Source: Calendula officinalis
Lineage: Eukaryota; Streptophyta; Magnoliopsida; Asterales; Asteraceae
Direction: 5' to 3'
Length of the DNA: 64,000 nt
Assembly: GCA_963853835.1 (NCBI GenBank)
Contig: OY970832.1
Location: 31,446,208-31,510,207 of the forward strand
Shown here piece after piece: positions 11,172 to 20,608 of the stretch; position 1 is the stretch's first letter; each line of letters begins with the position of its first letter. A program made the translations under genes and the position numbers. The notes under the pieces were generated by a model. The model ran no database searches. It was not told where the DNA came from and saw only the letters and a list, made by a program, of their open reading frames with translations.

Positions 11172-11381
11172 AAAGTAAACATGGAAATGTTTACTCAGTC
11201 CTGCTACTCAGTCCTTGTACTCAGTATCACTATCTGATACTGAGCTCTGATACTGAGTTCCAATACTGACCACTCAGTATCAGACCTAAACTTAGCTATT
11301 TTATTCTACATATTAATCTAAGCTAGTCTAGATTGTTTTGTTATCTTAAGATCCAAAAGGGTAAGGCTTTTTGCCTTAACA

Positions 11382-11386
11382 CATTT
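11382..11386. repeat. Target-site duplication CATTT, right side of A
   Basis: Matches 79-83. The C LTR sequence continues directly after it. Confidence 0.93.
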
Positions 11387-11507
11387 GACTCAAAATAAAA
11401 TAATAGTTTTAAAAACATTTGACTCAAAATAAACGTTTGGAATCCAAATCCATAAAAGCTCATCGAGTAACAGCTCATCCAATGCACTTACTCTAGTACC
11501 TGCAAAA
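11387..11507 (-). repeat. First C LTR, middle fragment between A and B
   Basis: Matches 31520-31640 of the third C LTR. It stops at GCAAAAATG, where gag of B begins, sharing only ATG. About 1.3 kb of the LTR (equivalent to about 23965-25264) is missing here and resumes after B. Confidence 0.85.
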
Positions 11508-13473
11508 ATGTGGGATAGCCTATCAGTCACCTATGAAGGCACAGCAAAGGTGAAGTTGCAAAGAAAAAGCAACATGAGAAGGAAATATGAAAACTTCTTC
11601 TCAACTCCTAATGAAGAGATCACCACTCTCTATAACAGGTTCAATACTGTTATCCATGATCTAATCAGTGTAGGCATTGTGAAAGAGGAAGGAGAGCTTG
11701 TTCAAAAGTTCCTGGATAGTCTTCCTCAACAATTTCTTGACATGACAAACTCTGTCAATGCTGCTAACAACATTGAGTCATACACTCTTCAAACTTTGTA
11801 TGGTCTAATGTTGAATCATGAGGAGAATAATGCTGCAAGACTGATCAACTGGAAGAAAACTGACAAGTCTTCCACTGGCATGGCTCTAGTTGTGCAACAG
11901 GCCTATACTGTGACTGAGCCAGATGAACCAGAAGTTGATCTAGCTGATGCTGAGACAGAAGAGCTTGAAACTCAAATGGCTCTTATGTCTATGAAGCTGG
12001 ATCAGTTGAAGAAGAAGAGTCTTGGTGTTAGCTCTTCTAATACTGATCCAAGATCAGGTCTTTGCTATAGGTGTGGAAAGCCTGGACATATTGCTGCAAA
12101 TTGTCATACCAAGTCTTCTGAGACTGACCAAAATGACAAGATTGCATACCGAGCAAAGAGGTATAGAGACAAATATGTCAAGCTGAAGAATTGGAGCAAG
12201 GGCAAGAGGGCAGAAGGGAATGGAGCACCTCATCAAGCACTTTACTCAGAAGCCTGGATGGATGAAGACTTAAGTGATGATGAGGAAGAGATTGAGAATA
12301 AAGCCTTTATGGCTTTCACTGAAGATGATTTGAAAAGCTCTTTTGAAAAGGATATCAAAGAGGCTGAGAGGATGAGTGTTCATACTGATTGGGATTCCAC
12401 TCAGTTGTACAAGGTAAGTTCCTTTCAAACTTATTCAGTGAATGAAAAAACAAAGATTTTTGAGTATATGATTGTTGATCTTAAAACTTCTGTACAAAAA
12501 GAAAAAGCTTTAAAATTAACAATTCAAGAACTTGAAAGGGTAAATAATGAAAACTTAGATAAACTAGCAAAGTATAAAGATTTAGAATTAAATTTTTCAG
12601 ATTTAAAAGACATTAACCAAAGATTAGCTGATAAAGCTCATTTACACAAACTTGAAAAAGAGAAATTTGAAAAACAGTGTAAATCTTGGGGAAATGCTTC
12701 TATAAAATTAAATAAATGTTTAAATCAACAATTCCCAGAAAATGTGAGGGCTGCACTTGGTGTTGATCCTCAATTTAAAAATAGGAACAATTTTGCTGAT
12801 TTATTTGAAGAGTTTTCTACTATGAACCCTATTAATTTTGTAAAAGCTAAAACTTTATGTGAAGTTGGATGTCAAACTGAGTCAGATGATGAGGAAAATG
12901 ACATTTTAGAAAAACCTATTGGTCCCTCCATCTGCTCAAAGTGCTATACTGAGCTACAAGAACTCAGTATTGAATTTCATATAACGGAAATTTCTGATAC
13001 CGAGCTCCCAATAGTCCAGTATGACACTTCTGCTGTTCCACCTTTTGAATTATTATTTAATACAACAACTTTTGAATTATATAATGATAATAAGACAACT
13101 TCTATCTCAAATGCTTCATCTAATACAGAAGTTGCAGGAACAGAAACATCATATACTGAGACATCTAAAGAACCTGTTAAAGTTGTTTCTTCAAAGCATG
13201 ATAAACAAAAAACAACTTCAACTAGGTCCTTAGTTTGCAGAGACAAGAAGTCTACCACTAATAATATTAGAAAGACTTTTCTGTCAAATAAAAAGAAGCA
13301 ACCAGAACCTCCATCTCCTAAACCAGTTAAAAACAATGTTAATACACCTATTAAAAATGACAAAATTAACATTTTAAAAACACTTGGTGATCAGGTCAAA
13401 TCTTTAAGTAAACAATTTGCAAAACTTGTTCATACTGACCTACCAAAGTGCAACATTTTTCTAAAATACCTTA
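11508..13473 (+). pseudogene. gag: gag of B, 5'-truncated
   Basis: Reads in one frame from WDSLSVTYEGT through the CCHC knuckle CYRCGKPGHIAANC (near 12064-12105) and the long Lys/Glu-rich region to KYLTLSM, where a stop follows the pol scrap. The sequence is above 90 percent identical to A gag by eye. The ATG at 11508 is fortuitous; the N-terminal third and the true start were lost with the 5' end of the element. Apart from truncation the frame is uninterrupted over about 650 codons. Confidence 0.88.
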
Positions 13474-13574
13474 CGCTCAGCATGTGAAATGGGCAAGCAG
13501 AAACTCTCTCACATCAACTTTAGAAATATCAACGAGCTCAGTATGAAGAAACTGGTGAGAGGGCTGCCCACTAT
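13474..13574 (+). pseudogene. Scrambled integrase fragment replacing pol in B
   Basis: The CEMGKQ knuckle piece (13474-13502) comes before the KLSHINFRN...LPT piece (13499-13574), the reverse of their order in A and in Copia pol generally. The pieces join over AGAA. The next base pairs belong to the spacer after pol. About 3.5 kb of pol is therefore missing and the remnant is rearranged. Confidence 0.8.
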
Positions 13575-13990
13575 GTGATACTGACCACTCAGTTTCACTA
13601 GTCTGTTATCATCAAAATTTAAAATTTTTATTTTTTTTATTAATTTCAAGAGTAAATTAATTGTTTTTATATTTTTAAATTTTGTTTTAAATTATTAATT
13701 TTTAACTCAGTATTGGGGTATGACGGCTCTTACACCGAGCTTAATCCTCATACAGCTCAACGGTAACCTTTCTTAATAGGAAAGTTACTGTTGACAGAGG
13801 ATAAGGCAGTCAAATCAGCCGTTTTTTACTTCCCAATACCTTAATTATCTTTCAAATCTCCTATAAATAACCGTTTATTTTTACTTCAAATATTTTTCAA
13901 CAGTTATTTCATTCTTTCATTTAAAATTCTCTCTGCGATTAACGATTTCACTCTTTCTTAGCAAGCAAAACTCTTAAATCAAAATCACAG
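13575..13990 (+). promoter_or_regulatory. Spacer and candidate promoter region before the additional gene of B
   Basis: Counterpart of 4390-4800 in A. It holds AT-rich sequence, the inverted repeat CAACGGTAAC/GTTACTGTTG (13758-13793) and a TATA box CTATAAATAACCG (TATAAATA at 13862-13869) 122 bp before the ATG at 13991. Spacing of these parts is nearly the same in both copies, including the leader before ATG. Confidence 0.5.
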
Positions 13991-15367
13991 ATGGCAAATT
14001 ACACTTTCGTCGCTCCAGAAGTTGAATCGGAAATCAAAATCCGAAACGATGAACTGCCCAGGTTTGCAAGGAACAACATAACAACAAACTTCAATATTCC
14101 TCAAGCCTGGGTATGCCAAGAAATCACAAACATTGTGACTTTTCTGAAGAATTGCCCAATTGCTCGTGCACTGACCTTGTCTCCTCGAGCAATTTACCCA
14201 GAAATGCTATGCGAGTTTTGGTACTCTGCTACACTCGATTCTCCAAATATGATTGCTGGGTGGGTAATTAGAGATCAAAGAAGGGCATTTGTTTCTACTG
14301 CCATCATTCGTGAAGCACCGAGACTTCCCGCCCAAGCTCAGTATGATCCATTCGTTGATAGATTAGAGGCACGCTCAGTTTTACCATTTTTGGGTCGAAG
14401 ATGAACAACGGGCACAATCAAAAGAAACGAATTTGGTCCTATGTGGGGTATTCTCATTACAACAATAATTCGGTGTATGACCCACAAGACGGGTGCTTTG
14501 GACCAAATAAATGAATTTGGGATGCAAATAGTACATGCCTTGTACTATGGAAGAAACATTGATTATGCACGGCTCATTTTCAATGAATTAGCTGCTCTGG
14601 TTCGGGCTAACACAAGGGAATGCAATGTCCCTTTCTGCATATTTTTATCACTCATCTTTCAACACTCAATGCCCACACATATTTATGATGAGTTTCACAG
14701 TCCAAGGGTTGATCTTCCTCCTCTTAGTTTTACAGGCCAAGACAAGGAGAGCCTCTACTGAGCCCTTCTATGTGGGCCATTGTTCAAGAACATATAAATG
14801 ATGCAGAGGACATGTCTGATACTGAGTCAGACAATGATGATGATGATGATAATGATGATAATAGTGGTAATGGAGCACAGGCCGGTCAAGATATTGAGAT
14901 GCAGGATGTTCCACAAGTTCAAGAATCGACTCAACAACATATCTCTCCACCTACACATGATCCTGATGCTCCTCATATTGAAACAGTTTTTGATACTGAG
15001 TCCTCCGAAGACACACCACTGGTCCTTCAAAGAAGAAGAAGGAATCTTTCCCCTATCATTATGGGAAACTTATCATCTGAGGAGGTGCAGCCTGCAAATG
15101 TTCCATCATTAACTGCATCTCATCAACCCCAAAGCTTAGTTGCAGCCACCGGTGACCTTCCAGGTCCAGAACTAATTCCAACAGCTCAACCAATTGAGGA
15201 ACCTCATGTTCCTCTTGATGTGGAGATTCAATATGAGCAAACTACACTAAAAGGTGCTCAGCAAGAAAGACAAGTCGGTATTGAAGATGTTGGTGCTGCA
15301 CATCAACAAACACATGATCCTGCACCGACCTCTGCAGATGCTAGAAGGGAATCTGACAGAGTCTCAG
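13991..15367 (+). pseudogene. Additional gene of B, exon 1, with a stop and a frameshift
   Basis: Begins MANYTFVAPEVE as in A. Two lesions are seen: a TGA at 14402-14404 where A has Gly, and a 13-base deletion near 14732 that shifts the frame; the second part resumes before 14770. B keeps a segment that A has lost before the Asp-rich tail. The exon ends at the donor CAG/GTATGA (15367/15368). The globular N-terminal part is close to A, which argues that this region was under constraint before it decayed. Function unknown. Confidence 0.78.
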
Positions 15368-16063
15368 GTATGAATTTCTAAAAAGCCCTTAAACTTATAT
15401 ATATATATATATATATTTCATTCCCAAATAGAGACTAAGTATTGGCCAGTACCAACTCAATACTGACCAAAGTCTCACACGATCTTTCAAATATATATCC
15501 TTTTATGGCCAACATAGCTAGCCCACTGCTGCTATGCAAAATTCATATACTGAGCACATAATTGATCATTGTCAGTCTACAGTTGTCTCATCTTAATGAG
15601 ACAATAGTGGTTGATGTCACACTGACACCCACTGGTGCTGCTTGAATCATGTCCAACTTATTTTTGAGTTCGATAGCATGACTCAAGAAATGATCACAAA
15701 CCCTTAAGCCACAAAATCCAAAAATTTTCCATGGGATTTAGCCACATTTCTGTTATCACTCTAATACCGAGTGATAAACATTGAAAATAACAAGAAGCAC
15801 ATCCCAGGCTTCGAATACCCAAACCCAAACCCAAACCTTTTAGTAAATGTGACTTATCCTATACTGAGCTACTTAAATTTACACACTCACTTTTACTAAA
15901 ATCTTCTTACACATGCTATGCACAAGTTCACAATATTTCATCATAAACCAGATGAAATACAGACTTCACAAACTCTGTTTATATGATTATAGAATTAACC
16001 AACACCACAATTCTATTTGATAAACCTTTCTTTCTAACCAGTTTTATATTTTTGTATCTTTAG
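15368..16063 (+). other. Probable intron in the additional gene of B (696 bp)
   Basis: GTATGA donor and TTTTTGTATCTTTAG acceptor. Splicing joins exon 1 to exon 2 in phase 1, exactly as in A. The interior has in-frame stops and a TA microsatellite near 15400-15416. Confidence 0.82.
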
Positions 16064-17949
16064 CACCATCTGTGCAGGGCATTCAGGCATCACAGGCTGC
16101 AGGAGACCGAGTGACTCTGCAAGCAATCATGCAGCAAATTCTGGCCATCCAACATACTCAAACTATAATATTGGCCAGAATGGACAAGATGAGTAGTGAT
16201 ATTGACTCAATAAAACAGTCAGTCTCACTACTTCAACAACCACATCAGCCTCCACAAACTCCACCATTTTCACATGGTGACCACAATGAAGAAGGAGAAG
16301 GAGAAGGAGGTGCTGGTGATACTGATGCTGCAACTGAGCCCATGCCCTCCCCTACTCTTGAACAACCTGAAGGGGACATGGGTGGTGATACTGATCCTCT
16401 TCCCTCCCCATCCAATGATAACAATAAGGGGGAGAAGAGACAAAGAGATACTGAGGTTGATCAAACTGAGCCATCTGCTCAGGGGGAGAAAAGAAGAAGA
16501 TTGAATGAAGATCAACCTCCACAACAAGAACAACAACATCAGCAAAGCCCTCATACTGAGCCACTTCGGATTCAGTATGAGAGAAGAAGACAAAGAACTA
16601 GGTCAGCATTACAAGTTCAAGACCCACTTGAGCCATCTGCTCAGGGGGAGACTCATACTGACCAACCACAGCAAGCTTATACTGAGCCATCTGCTCAAGA
16701 AGAAAATAAATTGAAAATTGTGGTCTACAGGCCTTTCATCTGGCCTATTGCTGATGATGAAGATGAAGAACATCCAGTGGCATCAGAAGATTTTTTAAAC
16801 TTTGCACTGGATGAAGCAAATAAAGAAACCTCTTCATCATCATTCTCAGATGATAAAGAGCATACAAGAAAACCTATCTCATCTCAAGCTGAAGGACCTT
16901 CTAGAATTCCTAGAAGACCAATAACCAAAAGAATGACAAATGTGGTTATGTCCTCAGAATCTAGTGAAGAACAAGATCCAGCTCCTCTGATCTCAAGACC
17001 TAGGAGATCTGCTCAGTTTACTGAGGTAAAGAGTGATGCTGAGGATGAGATTGAGGCCCAGAAATTCTTCCCTGTTAAGGAAGAACCTGAATCTGAGTCT
17101 GAAGATGTTCCAAGAAGATCTCATACTGTAAGAAGAACTGGATATGAATTACTTGAACAGTATTGGAACATTGTGGCACAAAGAACAAGATATAGGGAAA
17201 CAAGGATGGGTATGTTGAGGAATAAAGCATTTCTAAATGTAAGAGACATATACTGGCTAAATGAATTTGTCAACAAAATAAAGGTCAAAACTGTTGATAG
17301 ATCAATTGTTGCAACTTGCACTGGGCCAGTCAGTCCTCCAATGAAGTTTTTCCTCCATGACATCCAAAATATGGGACTTCAAGATTGGATAAAGATTGCT
17401 AGACTGATAAAGGAGATGCCCTCAAAATCCTCTGAAGCCCAAGTGATGATGGATGAAATCTGGGCTGTATCTGCTATATGCTATGAAAAAGGCATTCTTT
17501 ATGCAGCAGAATACAGGGCACTCAGTGTGATGACTGAAGCTATGAAGAACCATAAACCTGAGTGCCTTAATACTTTCAGAATAATTCCCACATATACTGT
17601 TCCCTCTAACCTTATCTTTCAGGATCAAAAGAGTACCATATATCCAACATCTGGATATATGTATACTGACTCAGATGACAGGGAGTGCTTCATTACTGAA
17701 GCAGATTTGGCAACAGCTCCTATCAGCCATTTGGTGGGTCTTAAATGGATGATAACCAAGAGAGAAGATGCTTGGTTTAGAAAGAAGATAGTTGCTGTAC
17801 TAAACAACATGCGAGATGAACTGAAGAAAAGAGAAGAGTTCATCCATGTGAAGAAAGAAGTCGATCAACAAAGACTAAAGAAGAAGACTTTGCAGCCTGT
17901 AGCTTTTTTTTTTGTTTATCTCTTTGTAGTTGTTTTTTGTTATCATTAG
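16064..17949 (+). CDS. Additional gene of B, exon 2
   Basis: Open from the acceptor to a stop at 17947-17949. It has an N-terminal coiled-coil-like stretch, an acidic low-complexity segment with EPSAQGE repeats, and a C-terminal globular domain sharing LLHDIQNMGLQDW, YPTSGYMYTDS and HLVGLKWMITK with A. The C-terminal domain is only about 65 percent identical to A, well below exon 1. The last 20 residues differ from A (a hydrophobic Phe/Val run), probably because the original stop was lost and translation reads into the sequence before the polypurine tract. Function unknown. Confidence 0.78.
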
Positions 17950-17951
17950 AT

Positions 17952-17960
17952 AGGGGAGAT
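17952..17960 (+). promoter_or_regulatory. Polypurine tract of B
   Basis: AGGGGAGAT directly before the 3' LTR. Related GGGGGAGA tracts lie upstream at about 16430, 16475 and 16642. Confidence 0.85.
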
Positions 17961-18468
17961 TGTTAAGGCAAAAAGCCTTGCCCCTTTGGATCTTAAGATA
18001 ACAAAACAACCTAGACTAGCTTTGATTAATATGTAAAATAATATAGCTAAGTTTAGGTCTGATACTGAGTGATCAGTATTGGAACTCAGTATCAGTACTC
18101 AGTATCAGATAGTGATACTGTGTACAAGGACTGAGTAGAAGGACTGAGTGATACTCAGTATAGTAACGGACTAAGATCAAATCCCTTGATCTTAGTCATT
18201 TCCCTTACTTAGTCCTTCAGTTACTCCTTTGCTCATTATGTAAGATCTCTATAACACTATAAATAGAGATCATCTTGCAAAGGAGTACTTACCAATTCAC
18301 ACTTTCACGTTCATATCTTGTAATTGATCAGTGGTATTGCTTTTCCGCAGCATACCACACTTAGTGGATTTGAACACCGACTCTAATACTGTGTTTTACA
18401 CTTTAATTGTCTTTTGTATAATCAATCTAATCAATTAACTAACAAACCAGGGGTGTTGTGACCTAACA
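17961..18468 (+). repeat. 3' LTR of B (508 bp)
   Basis: TGTTAAGG...CCTAACA. Five ATACTGA/TCAGTAT words lie between 18059 and 18165. A perfect 12-bp inverted repeat GACTAAGATCAA/TTGATCTTAGTC lies at 18169-18197 around ATCCC. TATAAATAG is at 18258-18266. It is clearly diverged from the LTRs of A, so A and B come from separate insertions of related lineages. Confidence 0.93.
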
Positions 18469-18553
18469 CGGATGAAACCAAAACTCAGATTTAGAGACCT
18501 ACAAACCCCGAACGAAAACACGACAATTAAACAAGTAAACGATATAACGATCA

Positions 18554-19585
18554 TGATACGGATCTAGAAGCTTCCAGTTCTATCCATCCATTCAACCCAT
18601 ATTTTAGGACTTATATTTTTAAAGTATTTAGCTCTTATCCTTTAGGTTGTTTTATTTTCATATTAGATTAGGATTCATTTTACTTTTCTAGTATTTATAC
18701 TTTCATATTGTAAGGTTGAATGGCAAGTATTGATTAATAGAAAATGTTTCGTTTTGAAACAAGAACTTGTGTTCTTGACTGTGAGTCGGTTGGCCGAACA
18801 CAAACCCCAAGCTAGGTTTATAGCTTCCACTAATACGAAACCGTATCAAGTGGTATCAGAGAATCAGGTCATCAGGATGTCAGGCCGTGAGGAAGATCGT
18901 CGTCAACACCGTAGATTCGCCGCCAGAGGCAACGGCCATGAACAACGTGACCCACGAGACGTCGCTGAGATCGAATGGCTACAACAACGGATTCGCGAGC
19001 TCGAACTAAATTTGTTTGATCAAGATGATTCGTCCAACAAGTTCATAGAGATGTCCGACCGTGAGGAAGATCGCCGTCAAAACCGTAGATTCGCCGCCGG
19101 AGGCAACGGGTTTGAACAACATGACCCACGTGGCATCGAAATCGAATGATTGCGGCAAAGGATCCAGGATCTTGTGCTCAACCAACCCGTTTACAAAGTC
19201 TCCGCCACCTTTAAGGTTGCTGATATGACCCCGTACGAGCCCGATGAAGATGATGACTCGAGGACGAGTCATTTTTTTAGAGGGGGAGGATGATACGGAT
19301 CTAGAAGTTTCCAGTTCTATCCATCCATTCAACCTATATTTTAGGACTTATCTTTTTAAAGTATTTAGCTCTTATCCTTTAGGTTGTTTTATTTTCGTAT
19401 TAGATTAGGATTCGTTTTACTTTTCTAGTATTTATACTTTCATATTGTAAGGTTGAATGGCAAGTATTGATTAATAGAAAATGTTTCGTTTTGAAACAAG
19501 AACTCGTGTTCTTGATTGTGAGTCGGTTGGCCGAACACAAACCCCAAGCTAGGTTTATAGCTTCCACTAATATGAATCCGTATCA
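18554..19585 (+). mobile_element. Miniature LTR retrotransposon (TRIM-like), copy 1
   Basis: LTRs of 295 bp (18554-18848 and 19291-19585) begin TGATACGG and end CCGTATCA. The TSD is GATCA (18549-18553 and 19586-19590). The primer-binding site TGGTATCAGAG is at 18851-18861 and a polypurine tract AGAGGGGGAGGA at 19279-19290. The 442-bp interior cannot encode enzymes, so it must be moved by another element. Confidence 0.92.
18877..19149 (+). pseudogene. Gag-leader remnant with a duplicated module in miniature element copy 1
   Basis: From ATG at 18877 two copies of a roughly 50-residue Arg-rich module (REEDRRQ-RRFAA-GN...RDPR...IE) follow each other. The second is cut by a TGA at 19147 where copy 2 has CGA. 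Further on the frame encodes EPDEDDDSRTSHFF just before the polypurine tract, which resembles the C-terminal end of Gypsy polyproteins. I read the interior as the start of gag fused to the end of pol. It has no enzymatic function. Confidence 0.6.
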
Positions 19586-20608
19586 GATCACACTAACAAA
19601 ACCCGATAACCACAATTCGAGATAGCCAAACAAGCTAACAAGAAACCCGAACCCCTTAAGGTTCGGCTCCAGCCCCTTCATCAACGAATGTAAAATCTCG
19701 AGAATACAAGGTTTAATCAAACGAACAGTAAAAGGGAAGAAGACTACCGAAAAGAATACGGAAACGGGTTCGGGAGAACTTGCTCGGGGGAAACTGATCA
19801 GCTACGGGACTCAACCAATCCTGCTCGCTCTCGTGTACTTCTTTCTGCTCGACTACGGGATACATTAAATCAAGAGGTGTACACAAAACCGATTAGCATA
19901 ACAGCAAAAGAATCAACAATGTGAAACCCGAAACAAGAGAAGGATCTTACCGATTAGTACATGCTTGATTTTTTTTTTGCGATTTCTCAAACATCTCACT
20001 CGCACAGAATCTGCTCTTCAAGTTCGTCTCTGCAGTACCCAATTCACAAGTGGGAATAGCAGTATGTCGGCCGATTATGATTTCTTGGGATTAGGGAAGG
20101 AGACGGGTGTAAGTACTATGGCTTAAAGATTAATTCTTGCCACACGAACATGTGGCTCATCCCATTTTAAACTATTATTTCTTGCCTACAATCCAATAAA
20201 ATAATAACATTGGTGTCCCCACCAAGGCTGTACAATTCGATTAAAGAAGTAAATCATGGGCTGTGGAAACATCATTTTTCTTTTTCCTTGTAGACGCACA
20301 CATCAAAGTTTATTAATTGGAGGTGCTTAGTCCTCCAAGTTGTAATCACCCAACTTACGAACGGCACTTCCTCAACCTGCCGTCTTCCAAAAATGAGAAG
20401 GGGAGCTTTAGAGGTTTAGGGTTTAATTAGGTTTAGGATGTAATGATACTTAATTGGCCAAGCCCACAACTCAAAGGTTCAGAGCCTTGGCCTTTGGCCG
20501 GCCCGACACAAAATAATAACTCGATCTCTCTCTTTTATCCCGACACACATAAACTTGTGAAATAAATAACGTCTAAAACTCGAGAGACATATAATTTAAT
20601 TATAAATA

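Larger units (their letters stand above)
84..11381 (-). mobile_element. Element A: Sirevirus-like Ty1/Copia retrotransposon with an additional 3' gene
   Basis: A complete-length element of about 11.3 kb inserted in a C LTR, reading on the minus strand. In sense order it has the 5' LTR (10872-11381), a Met-tRNA primer-binding site, gag, protease-integrase-RT-RNase H (the Copia order), a long extra gene in two exons, a polypurine tract and the 3' LTR (84-386). TSDs are CATTT on both sides. Gag, pol and exon 1 each carry stops or frameshifts, so this copy cannot be autonomous. An extra gene after pol, several polypurine-like tracts and clustered LTR palindromes are described for Sireviruses; the assignment rests on that architecture, not on a tree. 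Confidence 0.9.
10872..11381 (-). repeat. 5' LTR of A (510 bp)
   Basis: TGTTAGG...CTTAACA on the plus strand, full length compared with the 303-bp partner. It holds the TATA box (11075-11083), a U3 hairpin (11145-11171) and five copies of TCAGTAT/ATACTGA between about 11220 and 11285. B's LTR is a diverged relative. Confidence 0.95.
11508..18468 (+). mobile_element. Element B: truncated pol-less relative of A, plus strand
   Basis: In order: gag from about residue 115 on, a 100-bp scrambled scrap of pol, the additional gene (exon 1, intron, exon 2), a polypurine tract and the 3' LTR. The 5' LTR, primer-binding site and start of gag are gone, together with 1.3 kb of flanking C LTR. The right flank CGGAT is the expected C sequence. 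RT, RNase H and most of integrase are absent. B lies head-to-head with A, so their gag and extra-gene regions form an inverted repeat. Confidence 0.88.
18469..20608 (-). repeat. First C LTR, remainder (contains the first miniature element)
   Basis: Matches 25265-27404 of the second LTR. It ends at TATAAATA, where an 819-bp stretch (equivalent to 27405-28223, covering the LTR end and the start of the internal region) is deleted. No coding potential beyond the miniature element. Confidence 0.85.

Noticed and set aside
19006..19332. A 108-residue minus-strand frame, repeated at 25803-26129
   Set aside because: It is antisense to the gag-leader module of the miniature element and spans its LTR; duplication reflects the repeated element.
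20405..20440. Telomere-like TTTAGGG
   Set aside because: A single unit with diverged neighbours, present in every C LTR; not an interstitial telomere array.
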